A stretch of 64,000 bases of DNA, from contig OX411557.1 of the NCBI GenBank assembly GCA_948146395.1, positions 30,916,077-30,980,076 of the forward strand, in the 5' to 3' direction. The notes under the pieces are model-generated. The model did no database searches, was not told where the DNA came from, and worked only from the letters and a program-made list of their open reading frames with translations. Made by a program: the position numbers and the translations under genes. The stretch comes from Fragum whitleyi. Taxonomy: Eukaryota; Mollusca; Bivalvia; Cardiida; Cardiidae. Each line of letters opens with the position of its first letter. Positions within the stretch are counted from its first letter, which is position 1. Below are positions 24,901 to 33,035 of the stretch, in pieces.

Positions 24901-27900
24901 TGTAGGTATTCCAGTGGGACCTGGGGTCTCTTTCAAGAAGAAAAGTCGTACGATAGCTATTATACTTTAGGAGATATGCTCCGGACAAGTTTAGTTACAG
25001 AACCTCGGAACGATGAAACGACGGAATGACGGACGGAGACCATTACTATATCCCCTCGCCGAATACGGCGGGAGATAAGAGAGCTGTTAACTTTCATCTT
25101 GTACAAATGTACAATTTGTGTTATAAGAAAATTAACAATACGGACATTTTTTCCATGAAGGAGGAGTTGTATTCAAAAGAATTTTGACATGAAGTCCCCT
25201 TTTTCCACGACGCGACTGAAATTCACTTACCTGCAACAACATGCAAAAATTCAGGAAGCAATGTACATTTCGTAAAAAATCTTTAAAATAAGTCCATAAA
25301 TAAAGGAGAAGTTGCGTTCACAAGTATTTTACAAGAAGGTCCCTTTTTCCATGACGTAATTGTAATTCACTAAACCGATACTATATAGGCAAGGTCAGGT
25401 GACTAGGAACATTTTGTGAAAGTTTCATCCGAATCATTCCATAAATGGAGGAGAAGTTGCGTTCACAATTTTTTTTTTTCAAAAAGGCCCCCTTTTTCCA
25501 TGGCACGGCTAAAATTCATCAAACTGCGTTAAAATATGCGCTAGGTCAGGTGACTAGGAATGTTTTGTGAATGTATCATCAAAATGGTCCATAAATGGAG
25601 GAGTAGTTGTGTTCACAAGATTTTTCAAATGGAGGCCCCTTTTCCATGACGCGGCTAATATTCACCAAACCGTGACAATATACACTAGGTCAGGTGACTA
25701 TGAACATTCTGTGAAACTTTCATCCAAATCTATTCATAAATGAGGAAGGAATTGCGTTCACAAGTTTTTTTTACATGAAGGCCCCTTTTTCCAAGACGCG
25801 GCTGAAATACACCAAACCGTGAGTTTATGCGCAATGTCAGGTGACTAAGAACATTCTGTTAAAGTTTCATCCAAATCTAACCAGAAACCTTGGCGGAGTT
25901 GTGCTTTACAAGAAAAGTGGGCGTACATGCGTACGTATGCTTGCACAGTCAAAATCGCAAAATCCACGACTAGCCTTTAGGTGTCGCAAATTTATGAGTA
26001 AAGAAAACAATACGACAAGTTTCTTGAAAGCCAATTTTAATCGTACGAGTACTGGTGATTTTTCCAGGAAGCAGAATCGAGAGGGATAAATCTAAGTTGT
26101 AAGAACTTGTTTCCCAATCGATGTAAAATAAATAGGTTTAAACCAATCGTACGATTGTGATACGATCAAATATCGGTCGTAGGACCTTTCTTGAAAGAGG
26201 CCCCTGAAGACAAAACACGTGAGGTTGGTAAACTCGTTCAGATATTTGATAACAAGCAAGGCTGTAGTAATCTTCAATGAAATTTGAGGGATTGCGAACA
26301 TGCGTATTTTTGCACAAGTGAATTTATGTCTAAGCAATTTTAAAGAAAATAGACAAAAGCAGAAAGAGAAGATAAATATTTGCCTAAAGACCCGCAATTT
26401 AGAGTGAGTGATCCAAGGTAAATTTTGTCTATACAGATGGAGACAAAATTGACCTTTGATCACTCACTTAAACTTGTGGATCTATACCTTCATCGATCCT
26501 TGCTGCGTCCACCATCAGAGAAATTTTCGCGCGATTTTGAAATTGGGTTCCGTTTTGGGGTTGTTTGCTTGTTTTTTGCTATTTTTGATTTGGAGAAGTA
26601 TTAGAAAGAGAATATTTGCTGGATCGGATTTTAATACAAATAAATAATCTGCAGATGTTGCGCGTTTCTAATGATGCTTTACGGAACAATTAGATACAAA
26701 AACATTTAAACTATTTTGTAGAAGTGTGTAAAAAGTTCGATCAGAAAGAGAAACTAGACCTCTAAAAGAAGCTGCAACATAATTCTACGAAAAACCGCTC
26801 GCGACATTACCATATAAGCAGATCACGTGATTGGCTTGTGCTATTTCCACAATTCTACGAAAAACAGGTCGCGACATTACTAAATAAGCAGATCACGTGA
26901 TTGGCGATTGCTATTGTCAATAGCTGACTTTAGTGGACTTGACTTATCACATGATTTCCAAGTATAGTAATGCAAATATGTGATACTAGTAAATTCGTAC
27001 GCAAGTTTCAATAAATATCATTTAAAACATAAATTAGCGTGTTAATAATTTACATGAAGTGATAGTTGGGTAATTGTTCAACATTATTATTTCTTGATGA
27101 AATAAACTGCATGTCTATGTCAAGTTGAGATATACAAAATAGGCCGAAGTGTATTAACATCCTGTTCACGTGATATGTGTTATTAGAAAACCCGAAATGG
27201 AATTATCTTGTGTTCATTTTGCGGTTTTGTTAAATCTAAGTTGGAATTGCTCCGCATTCCAACTTAATAAAACCTTAAACATAAAAAGGAACAGAAAGTG
27301 TATGAAAGTGTAAAAATAGACTGCCTGTTATCTGGTTATGTTATCTGCCACGTGTTATCAGGTCAATATCATTGCATGAAAAATTGTATTTACCGTCGGT
27401 TTCAGGTGAATTTAGCAAACAGACATCGTACGGTTGGGACCATAAGGTTGAAGCCCGGCTGATTCTAGATAGAGACAATCGACTACTATTGGAGTGGGGA
27501 AAAGAGAGGCGAAGCCGGGGAAGGATAAATAAAGTCTTCGATCTCAGCAAAATGAGGAAAATGGTCACAAGAAAAATAAATGGTAAAACTCGTTACTAAA
27601 AGTTTATTTGACATAGAAATTTACAATTTTCTTATAATTCCTTTTCCTTCTTATTTAATTGTTTCTGATACTCAAAATTATTACTTCGTTTTATCATATG
27701 ATGTTTGAATTACTAGTATAGGAATATATAAGAATGAGGCGTTTTGGATTTATTTATCTATCTATACTCCTTTAATCAATACTTATTTTTAAAAAAAATG
27801 GAGATGAAATAGTTGTTTTGGAATGACAAAACAAACAAAGAAACAAAGGAATAAATAATCAAACCAACCAACACACAAAAAAAACAATCTTAATCAGAAT

Positions 27901-30900
27901 ATTTAGAATCTCCAGTTCAATCAAAACGTGAACGTCTTTCTGAAATTTCCTTTAACGTGACATTTATTTAAATTAATTATGTAACTTACAACGAAAGAGA
28001 AAAATACTCCGTGAAATATTTTATCTATACCACACATATTATTACGACGGTGCAATAACTTACCGATTTCTCGAAAATGACCTCGCATCTTATGTGGTTA
28101 CGCGTTTGTACAAGCAGCATTATTTGTTACGCGAAACAAGTAACATACATATTGAAAGTGTTTTATTGCAAAATCGTGGTCATGCCATAAATAGAATAGA
28201 ATCTCATTTAAATAAATTCAATACCCAGCTTATAAAATCGCCATCTAAAAGAAATATAAAGCTCGTCAAAGCCTTGTTTTTTGTCTTTTTATATACATAA
28301 TCAAAAAGTTTTGCATCCTCTGTTTGCCTCATTGGCATTTTTTAAAGAAAAATACTAAATAGGATAAAAAAAAAACCGTGTTGTGAGCATATTTGCACGA
28401 AGTCCAAAAGTACATCGAAACACCAATGTTTAGCTCCGCTGGTCGAAGGCCAGCGAGCTATTGTCCCGGCGGTGTATCCGTCGTGCGTCCGTGCGTCTGT
28501 TCGTCCGTGTGTATACTTTTTCTCTGAATATCCTCTCCCAAACCTTTTGGCCGATTTTTACGAAACTTGGTAGAAATGATCCTTGGGTAACCCCCTTCTT
28601 AAATTGTGAAAGAAATTTTAATTGATCCCGAAATATAGGCGTGGCATGCGCGGCATTTTTTCACGTTTAAATCTTAAAAAATCTTCTCCTTCCAAATCAT
28701 TGGGCCGATTTCAATGAACTCTGTATGAATGTTCCTTAGGTGACCTTTTACTTGAATAACTCAAGAAATTTTAATTGACCCCCAACCAAAGGCGTGGCAG
28801 GGCGCGGCATTTTTCCACGTTTAAACCTTTAAAAACTTTTTCCCCCAAACCATTGGACTGGTTTCAATGTAACTTGGTGTGGATTTTCCTTTTGTAACCC
28901 TTTACTTACATTCTTCAAGAAATTTTGATTGACCCCCGAATATAGGCGTGGCGGGGGGGGGGGCATTTTTTAACGTTAAAATATTTTTAAAAAAACTTTT
29001 CCTGATAAACCTTCCGGTAGATTTTAATAAAATTTGGCATGGATGTTCCTTGACTTAATCTGTTTATGAAAATTTTGATAGACCCGTAGATATGGGCGTG
29101 GCAGGGTGGGGAATTAAAAATCTTCTCAATCAAACCATTTGGCCGATTTCAATGAAACTTTGCATGTATGTTTCTTGGGTGACCCTTTACTTAAATTGTT
29201 AAAAGGAATGATTGACCCCTCAAATATTGGCGTGGCACGGCGGGGCATTTTATCACGTAAAAATCTTTAAAAAAAAATCTCCCACCTAACCTGTGGCTGA
29301 TTTCAATGAAACTTGGCATGGATGTTCCTTGGGTGACCCTTCACCTAAATTGTACAAGAAATTTCGATTGACCTCTGATTATAGGTGTGGCAGGGTGGGA
29401 CTGTTTTTCACTTTAAAATCTTTAATTATCTTCTCCTCTAAAACCATTGGGCTGGTTTCAATGAAACCTGGCATGGATGTTCTTTTGTGATGCTTTACTT
29501 AAATTGTTAAAGAATTTTTCATTAACACCCCCGCCCCAACCCCATCCCCCACCCACCCCAGATATGGGTGTGGCAGGGTGTGCTTAATTTCACTATTATA
29601 TATTTAAAAATCGTTTTCGCACAATCAATTTAACTGATATGAATCTTGTCATAATTGTGCCATGAATAATTATTTACCCAAAATCTACATGAAATTATGT
29701 TAAGAATCGGGTACTTATGCAATCACCTATATATCTTGATTCATATGACCCCTGTAATAAAAATGCTTAAATATCAATTACCGAATTACCTAAACAAATA
29801 TTTCATTCAATACCGTTAACTTTGTTATTCGTTTCTATAGAATCACGTGCAAATCCAAGTTTTAAGTATCAGGTTTTTATTCATCTAAATAGCAGGGGTC
29901 AGATTCGAGTCAATAAAACCGCGCTATATTTTTATGCAATGTGGTCAAGACCAAGTAAATCATCACAAAATAGTTCGTTCTAAAAAGACTTCAAAGTCTT
30001 GTTTTCTGTGAAAGTCAGCTTTGTTAATGAAAGTATAAATGTATAGTGCGGTTTTATTAACTTGAATCTGACCCCTGCTATTTAGATGAATAAAAAACTG
30101 AATATTCCTACTCGGCTTTGCACGTGCTGTCATAGGAATGAATAACAAACGATATTGAATGTATTATACCTTTTGTTTATTGATAAAATATGTCAGTAAA
30201 TGTTATTTAAGCATTTTTTCAACAGAGGTCAAAGTTGGATCAAATTAACCAGGCTATATCACTATTTAAACATTATAAGTCTTTTATAATGCAAAAAGAT
30301 GTTATATTGTGTAAGTGTAGGCCTATCTGAATAGGTACATTTGGGTCCAGATAAGAGGGGGGTAAATCCTGTCTAAAATTCTTTATTCCCAATGAAACTC
30401 TGTGTTGTTGGTATTCATTTGACTCATCTTGGACATTTCAAATGAGCACCGATAGCATAGGGTTTCAGTTAAGAAGAACGAAATGTCTGAATTTGAATAA
30501 CAAAATACCCCACCCCTATCTGTAGATCTTTGTACATTTTGTAGAACATATCAAAGGGAGATCAATACAGCTTATCAAGTGATAGAATTAATGCTATTTA
30601 CTTCCCGTCCTTATATTTTCTATTAATACCCCTAACGCACTGCCCCCTTTCACCAGTTAAACATTGTGTCTGAAGTTGATTTTATTTGCAATTTCTATGA
30701 ATGTTTATTTTTCTTTGCAGTCTGCTAGGATTTATTTGAAATCAGAACAATCAAAGTCAAAATTGTTAGGTAATGGATGAAAGAAAAATTATCTAATAAT
30801 TTTGAGTTAAATAACTGTAATAGGTTTTTTTTTTTAAAGTGATATATAAAAAGTCTTCTTCCATGTAATTTTACATATTAGTTATATGTGTTCACTTCTG

Positions 30901-31230
30901 AAGTTTCGATTTGTAAAAAGTCAGAATTCCTTCTGAATGCTTGTATCTTTCATTACATTCTATTTTCAATATCTCTCTTTCAAATCTTGAGATGTTAAAG
31001 TCAGTGGAGCGATAAAGGCCCTCTTGGGCCTCTTGTGTGTCAACAGCACAACGAAGGAGTCTGCATTATCAATTCTTGACATTTACCTTTTTATATCGCT
31101 AACAGATTTACAGTCGTTGATGATTGTATCCAATGGAGAGAAGCTGGTTTTCAAGACACCAGACCGCAGGCAGGTTGAGCAGTGGATGGACCAGATTCAG
31201 AGATTTGTGAGAAAAGATCCGTTACTGTAG
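3928..31230 (+). CDS. Iterative type I polyketide synthase, KS-AT-DH-(psiER)-KR-ACP-condensation-PH
   Basis: Nine exons: 3928-4133, 6186-6346, 11670-11873, 14008-14189, 14706-14880, 15622-22368, 23205-23345, 27406-27582, 31106-31230. All introns are GT-AG, junction phases are 2,1,1,0,1,1,1,1, and the total of 8118 nt gives 2705 residues plus TAG. The start is the ATG opening directly into the KS motif IAIVGAGCRFPGA. Likely catalytic residues: KS C174/H309/H350, AT S618/H725, DH H934/D1099, KR S1837/Y1850/N1854/K1813, ACP S2013. A condensation-like domain (about 2081-2505), a Lys-rich linker (2514-2550) and a PH-like fold (about 2595-2705) follow. No thioesterase or methyltransferase is seen. 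The N-terminal half resembles fungal, bacterial and animal FAS-like PKSs. It should load acyl-CoA extender units and build a polyketide iteratively in the cytosol; the product is unknown. The last two introns could hide extra small exons, but the phases fit without them. Confidence 0.9.
4134..6185. other. PKS intron 1
   Basis: Starts GTAAGT and ends TTTTCAG, phase 2. It contains a C10 run near 4160, a perfect TGACGTCA at 4487-4494 and a diverged family C fragment around 5690-5885. No coding exon was recognised. Confidence 0.75.
7626..7679. repeat. 54-bp near-perfect hairpin
   Basis: The left arm GACCAAAACATCGTATCTAC plus AGCTT pairs with a right arm that runs AAGCTGTAGATACG and ends GGTTTGGTC. 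About 24 bp are paired with one small bulge and a 5-nt loop. It lies in intron 2, so it is transcribed in the PKS pre-mRNA. Confidence 0.7.
8190..9395 (+). mobile_element. 5'-truncated, frameshifted LINE (non-LTR) remnant
   Basis: The frame encodes the region just after a reverse transcriptase: VKPIL, then (after a frameshift near 8280) LYGCEIWG, a segment with KFYKYILGTHKK and AVLGDLGR, a second frameshift near 8796, and a zinc-knuckle-like CSNC...HFMIKC near 8930-8990. The 3' end is a short TTCTA tandem tail at about 9375-9390, typical of several LINE clades. The palm domain and ORF1 are missing. The clade cannot be fixed from this piece. Confidence 0.8.
11562..11582. repeat. Poly-C tract
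   Basis: About 20 consecutive C residues 90 bp before PKS exon 3. Its length is likely variable or error-prone in assembly. Shorter runs occur near 4160 (C) and 28953 (G). Confidence 0.85.
11924..12357 (+). mobile_element. MITE family C, full-length copy in intron 3
   Basis: Left end ACAGTTTATTACATCGTG and right end CACGATGTTGCAAACTGT. The middle has two facing arms, AATATCGCAAATTTTGTTCA and GAACAGAATTTGCGATATAG, forming an internal hairpin. Length about 434 bp. Confidence 0.75.
12946..13186. mobile_element. MITE family D, copy 2
   Basis: Ends TGTGCGTGACATTTCCAAC and GATATGTCACGCACAGGCTC are inverted repeats. The internal pair is CAGACTGTGCAG with TGCACAGGCTGG. About 241 bp, no coding capacity. 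Confidence 0.75.
13501..13739. mobile_element. MITE family D, copy 3
   Basis: Ends GAGCCTGTGCGTGAGATTTT and GGAAATGTCACGCACACGCT are inverted repeats. The internal segment is in the opposite orientation to copies 1 and 2 (CCTGTGCATCTGCACAGTCT), showing the element is nearly symmetric. Confidence 0.75.
14190..14705. other. PKS intron 4
   Basis: The only phase-0 intron of the gene, starting GTAAGT after codon Ala (residue 251) and ending AAAATCAG. It carries an ACGCAGGACAGATTT motif near 14503 that recurs near 4359 and 35089. No gene seen. Confidence 0.75.
14985..15215 (-). mobile_element. Palindromic element family B, copy 2 (partial, inverted)
   Basis: TACTTGGTGTTTTGTATGAA and its partner TTTCATACAAAACACCAAG flank ATTGTCTCGGTAGAGCCTCG and related inverted sequence. 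Only the start of the side arm is present. Confidence 0.65.
15502..15612 (+). mobile_element. Family C terminus adjoining the exon 6 acceptor
   Basis: Starts ACAGTTAACTACATCGTG and proceeds through the family C left end (AAAACCATTCTAAATCGCTC) to AAACCATTTAAAAAC, followed directly by CTTTTTACAG and the exon. The branch point of this intron must lie within or beside element-derived DNA. Confidence 0.65.
16275..17273 (+). other. Acyltransferase domain (residues about 528-860)
   Basis: The nucleophile elbow reads GQSVGE (S618), with Gln where most ATs have His. The second catalytic site is CAYHSH (H725), equivalent to the HAFH region of malonyl-specific ATs, and YWATNIRQPVRF and LEIGPRPVL are standard AT landmarks. 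Malonyl-CoA is the likely extender by analogy; specificity cannot be proved from motifs. Confidence 0.85.
17409..18240 (+). other. Dehydratase domain (residues about 906-1182)
   Basis: The double-hotdog DH shows HFLSDNIIVPG, where catalytic H934 is kept but the usual Gly of HxxxGxxxxP is Asp. The second motif HPSVIDSMLQ keeps the Asp (D1099) and Gln (Q1103). The domain is plausibly active, with a mild departure from consensus. Confidence 0.75.
18276..19703 (+). other. Structural KR subdomain followed by degenerate enoylreductase (residues about 1195-1670)
   Basis: Residues about 1195-1390 carry the structural-KR landmark SELWGMVRSALHEG...VRLIDID. Residues about 1420-1670 then follow the layout of the medium-chain ER (FFLYPVKANTCVNIPKSC, then a central helix and strand). 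At the place where an ER has its glycine-rich NADPH loop the sequence is NIIVLKQSEDEAIGERIF, with no GxGxxG. I infer a non-functional ER remnant, placed as in animal fatty acid synthase. Confidence 0.6.
19740..20513 (+). other. Ketoreductase catalytic domain (residues about 1683-1940)
   Basis: A typical NADPH Rossmann loop GGLSGLG (1706-1712) is followed by K1813 in MKPKVQGAWN, S1837 in VIHSSIAS, and Y1850 and N1854 in GQCNYAAANSFLD. All short-chain-dehydrogenase-type catalytic residues are present, so reduction of the beta-keto group is expected. The loop that carries LDD in B-type KRs reads ITSD, keeping only one Asp, so stereochemistry is left open. Confidence 0.88.
20616..20858 (+). other. 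Acyl carrier protein domain (residues about 1975-2055)
   Basis: The phosphopantetheine attachment motif reads LTDIGIDSMAAMSLSNAM with the acceptor serine at residue 2013 (codon at 20730). One ACP only is present, which suits an iterative enzyme. A 25-residue Asn/Gly/Glu-rich linker leads to the next domain. Confidence 0.88.
20934..22208 (+). other. Condensation-like domain after the ACP (residues about 2081-2505)
   Basis: The length of about 425 residues and the motif order fit the NRPS condensation superfamily: an N-terminal helix with FMQKDILDRC, a degenerate HHxxxDG reading VHKLAIDLRG (H2209, K2210, D2214), a later VGTAADMRYH resembling the xGTPVxxR motif, and RCVNYIPI resembling G.FVNTLP. 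The catalytic second His is Lys, so classical amide-bond formation is doubtful. Fungal reducing PKSs such as LovB also end in a condensation domain after the ACP. Here it may gate or release product, or be structural. Confidence 0.7.
22233..22343 (+). other. Lys-rich linker between condensation-like and PH-like domains
   Basis: Residues about 2514-2550 consist mostly of Lys, Arg and Glu (for example KKEKKVRKEEKKEIKRK), then a basic patch before a conserved-looking VPKYVIGPDV. A charged helix, a nuclear-type signal or an acidic-membrane contact are all possible. Confidence 0.7.
22369..23204. other. PKS intron 6, with a TTAA-type MITE
   Basis: A phase-1 intron starting GTTTGT and ending TTATTCAG. 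If it is not spliced the frame closes at 22404-22406, 13 codons past the donor, which would give a protein lacking the PH-like domain. Family A MITE at 22831-22993. Confidence 0.75.
22831..22993. mobile_element. Family A MITE, copy 1
   Basis: Inverted ends TTAAGGTAGTGGACCCGTGA and ATTATGGGCCCACTACCTTA, with an inner pair AACATTGTTAGCCTAGGTTT / AAACCTCGGTC. About 163 bp and able to fold into one hairpin. TTAA at the end suggests piggyBac-type target use. Confidence 0.75.
23391..23803. repeat. Tandem duplication of a 207-bp unit carrying a family A MITE
   Basis: The unit starting GTCGTTACTTAGCTTAACTT at 23391 recurs at 23598. Each unit contains flanking DNA plus one TTAAGGTAG-type hairpin MITE (23430-23594 and 23637-23803). 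The few differences include a 3-bp insertion (CTCCTCGG) in the second unit, so the duplication is young and occurred after the MITE inserted. Confidence 0.85.
23940..24395 (-). mobile_element. MITE family C, reverse copy
   Basis: The 3' side ends GTCAATTTCACGGTGTTATC then AACTGTA, with GAATGAATGAATACACG and GAGTTTTGAGTGAAATTC as family landmarks in reverse orientation. The other end is degraded. Confidence 0.6.
24403..24500. mobile_element. 98-bp hairpin MITE
   Basis: ACATGTTAGTGTCTTAAAAT with ATCAAT on the left is mirrored by ATTGATATTTTAAGACGC then TTACATGTT on the right, about 26 bp of arm around a 45-bp centre. Confidence 0.65.
25145..25900. repeat. Degenerate tandem array, period about 145 bp
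   Basis: The phrase GGAGAAGTTGCGTTCACAAG or a close variant begins near 25159, 25305, 25449, 25599, 25744 and 25885 (steps 141-150 bp). Each unit continues with CCCTTTTTCCATGACG, CACCAAACCGTGA and AGGTCAGGTGACTA. The reading frame is broken in every unit. Confidence 0.8.
26045..26140 (+). mobile_element. SINE 3' fragment (family S1)
   Basis: ACTGGTGATTTTTCCAGGAA, AGCAGAATCGAGAGGGATAA, then GTTGTAAGAACTTGTTTCCC and AATCGATGTAAAATAAATAG match the 3' halves of the fuller copies at 34150-34355 and 49440-49680. Confidence 0.65.
26395..26495. repeat. Inverted-repeat element shared with the flank of the Gly/Met gene
   Basis: GATCCAAGGTAAATTTTGTC and GACAAAATTGACCTTTGATC form a hairpin, followed by CACTTAAACTTGTGGATCTA. 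The same sequence order, ending in CAAACTTAAACTTGTGGATC, lies at 56370-56460. Confidence 0.65.
26777..26916. repeat. 70-bp tandem duplication
   Basis: AATTCTACGAAAAACCGCTC at 26781 and AATTCTACGAAAAACAGGTC at 26851 start two 70-bp units that both run through AAGCAGATCACGTGATTGGC. Confidence 0.85.
28510..29600. repeat. Degenerate tandem array, period about 153 bp
   Basis: GGCCGATTTCAATGAAACTT-like phrases begin near 28549, 28702, 28855, 29014, 29141, 29294 and 29450. Each unit continues with GTTCCTTGGGTGACCC, AATTTTGATTGACCCC and ATAGGCGTGGCAGGG. Seven units, no frame maintained. Confidence 0.85.
29735..30250. repeat. About 0.5-kb foldback (long inverted repeat)
   Basis: Arms pair progressively: TGACCCCTGTAATAAAAATG with its diverged partner CATTTTTTCAACAGAGGTCA, CACGTGCAAA with TTTGCACGTG, and most tightly ATTCATCTAAATAGCAGGGG with CCCCTGCTATTTAGATGAAT. 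The spacer is about 110 bp. Arms are diverged, so it is old. Confidence 0.7.
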
Positions 31231-31425
31231 GACATAGTGATGGGCATATTAATCGATTCTAATCGATAACTAATTGGTTTGGGCTTCCGATTGTGATAAT
31301 TAATCAAGAAATTTCATAATCGATTAATCAGTTCCTTACACATAAATGAAAGTCATTATAATATATACATGTAATATAATATAGATGTATATATGTATTG
31401 CTTTTGAAACTGACACCAGTTTAAT

Positions 31426-31490
31426 GGCTCAGCAAGAAGCAGTTGTAACTGCCTATAAGTTTATAGGCAGTTACAACTGTTTCATGCTGA
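31426..31490. repeat. Hairpin repeat family H, copy 1
   Basis: CAGTTGTAACTGCCTATAAG and TTATAGGCAGTTACAACTG form a stem of 18 bp or more, extended on both sides by TGGCTCAGCA / TGCTGAGTCA. A second copy is at 49353-49428. Confidence 0.75.
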
Positions 31491-31775
31491 GTCATGAAGT
31501 TTGTAGTAAAACCTGCAGAAAGAGTCTTTAGGTCATAAGTTTTAATTAAATTTTCACATTCTATTCTTCAAAGGATGATACGAGGAGTGCCAAATTAAAG
31601 TTTTAGAAAACGATTGTATAATCGATCATTAGTTGATTTACTTTTCCGACTACAAACCGATTTTATTCATTTTAAATTGAAACCGGTTGCCCAAATACTG
31701 GAGAACATGGATCGTCTGCATCAACAAGATCCTATAATAACAACAATCATGGACGCCGCGTGATGAAATCGATAA

Positions 31776-31786
31776 AATAAAATAAA
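31776..31786 (+). terminator. Possible polyadenylation signals of the PKS gene
   Basis: Two overlapping AATAAA hexamers (31776 and 31781) are the first clear ones after the TAG, about 550 bp downstream. AT-rich DNA gives many chance matches. Confidence 0.25.
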
Positions 31787-32155
31787 CAACATCACGAAAG
31801 TGAAAGGGTGGGTGTTTTTAAATGAAATTGAATGACAGCAATGAGATAGTTTTGAGTGAAATCAACGGGAGGTAATTCAATAGAGCAATTGAGCGTTATT
31901 TAATACATCTCTTAAATAGAATATGACAACAAGTTCTTAAAATAGTTTCCCATTTCATCAAAAATCAATCAGACGCTTATAATTTCAATCATGTCAGCGA
32001 AATCGTGCACTTTTGAATCATCTTTTAAGTGGTTTAGGGGCATTTCTGAATGGTTTGAGTAAGTGTTTGAAATGAATGATTGGAGCGCTGAGCGAGTGAG
32101 TTTGAATGGTTTTTGATCGCAATAAATGTAAATTTCATTATGTTATTAACTTTAC
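31785..32155 (-). mobile_element. MITE family C, reverse copy
   Basis: Starts AACAACATCACGAAAGTG and ends near ATTTCATTATGTTATTAAC; internal GAGCGCTGAGCGAGTGAG and GAATGGTTTTTGATCGC are the reverse complement of the family's left end. Confidence 0.7.
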
Positions 32156-32669
32156 GCAAGCATATACGACAAGGGTTCATCGGATGTTCAAACCACCGAC
32201 GAGGGAATTCAATCAGCCAATTAGATAGGGCGCTACGTTATCGTAGCTAAGGCTACAGTCAAATACATCCTGAAATTGACACTAACTCCGATAAAAATCA
32301 TTCTAGCAGAGCCTCGACTATTATCAATTCCCACAACTTCGTTAGACATATTTTGTTGATAAGTATATTTTTGTTGATTCATTTTATCATATACGTATAA
32401 TTTTTGATAATCGTTATAATGTAAATAATATTTATATGCTTGTATATTTTTGTATATTCGTTTATTTTGTAAATACTCGCAAGATATATATTATTAAAGT
32501 AAATACATTTTACTGAAGTTCTTATTTTATTTATACATATATATGACTTGGTCGCCGGTAACCCCAATTAAAAGGGGGCTTACGTGACCAAGTACGCGAA
32601 AAAGGGACCATCCAAGTAGTCCGAAAAGTTGCGAGATTTGTCAGACTGCGCGAACTGATCAAGATGGCT

Positions 32670-33035
32670 ATGTACAGTTAGAAATATCATGAAATTGACA
32701 AGCTGAATGATTTTGAATGAATAAGGAATGACATTGGGTGAGTGTTTGGAGCGAGATTTGAATGAAATATAAGGGAGGTAATCCAATATCGCTGATTCCG
32801 TTCAACGAAATAAGCAATATTTATTACCTCGCTTTAAAATTTACATATATATATATACTTTCCAATTTGTGCGTTTTCACGAACTAACCTGACTCTTTGA
32901 AATCTACACTAGTCAAAAAAGTCATGCTATAATTTAATTAATTGCAATGATATATTGATAATTGGAGTGCCGAGCGAGTGATTTTGATTTTTTTTTTATA
33001 GAAATGAATGTCAATTTCACGATGTTGTTAAATGT
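32670..33035 (-). mobile_element. MITE family C, reverse copy
   Basis: Begins TACAGTTAGAAATATCATG, includes GGGAGGTAATCCAATATCGC and ends GTCAATTTCACGATGTTG then TTAA. Terminal inverted repeats are intact. Confidence 0.7.

Larger units (their letters stand above)
23346..27405. other. PKS intron 7, repeat-rich
   Basis: Phase 1, GTACGT...TTTCAG. Contains the 207-bp tandem duplication with two family A MITEs, a reverse family C element (23940-24395), a hairpin MITE (24403-24500), an end with CCTCGCCGAATACGGCGGG near 25055, a 145-bp tandem array (25145-25900), a SINE 3' fragment (26045-26140) and a 70-bp tandem duplication. No exon recognised. Confidence 0.75.
28431..31037. mobile_element. 2.6-kb non-autonomous element with terminal hairpin, class unresolved
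   Basis: The left end is TTTAGCTCCGCTGGTCGAAG continuing to a mirrored CCAGCGAGC, followed by repeated GTCCGT. The right end is ATAAAGGCCCTCTTGGGCCT then CTTGTG. Inside are a 153-bp-period array and a long foldback. Similar ends are familiar in molluscan repeats, but I cannot assign a superfamily. Confidence 0.55.
27583..31105. other. PKS intron 8, containing a large non-autonomous insertion
   Basis: Phase 1, GTAAAA...CGCTAACAG. Most of it is the insertion at about 28431-31037, which ends roughly 70 bp before the last exon. No exon recognised between 27583 and 28430. Confidence 0.75.
23311..31230 (+). other. C-terminal PH-like domain (residues about 2595-2705), exons 7-9
   Basis: The predicted strands are KVEARLILDRD, RLLLEWGK, KVFDL, LQSLMIVSNG and KLVFKTPD, followed by the C-terminal helix RRQVEQWMDQIQRFVRK. 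The Trp in that helix (W2691) is the near-invariant PH residue. Exons 7 and 8 are both flanked by phase-1 introns. The canonical basic phosphoinositide signature in the first loop is not matched exactly, so lipid binding is uncertain. The fold is recognised by pattern only and needs a profile search. Confidence 0.62.

Noticed and set aside
25145..25900. CRISPR-like array
   Set aside because: Whole units of about 145 bp are degenerate throughout; there are no short identical repeats with unique spacers, and the DNA is animal.
31024..31105. Extending the last PKS exon upstream, or using the AG at 31046
   Set aside because: The acceptor at 31046 would be phase 2 against a phase-1 donor, whereas 31105/31106 fits and continues the PH-like strand.
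3928..31230. Animal fatty acid synthase rather than a PKS
   Set aside because: The ER is degenerate, no thioesterase is present and a condensation-like domain follows the ACP, so a standard FAS is unlikely despite the shared core order.
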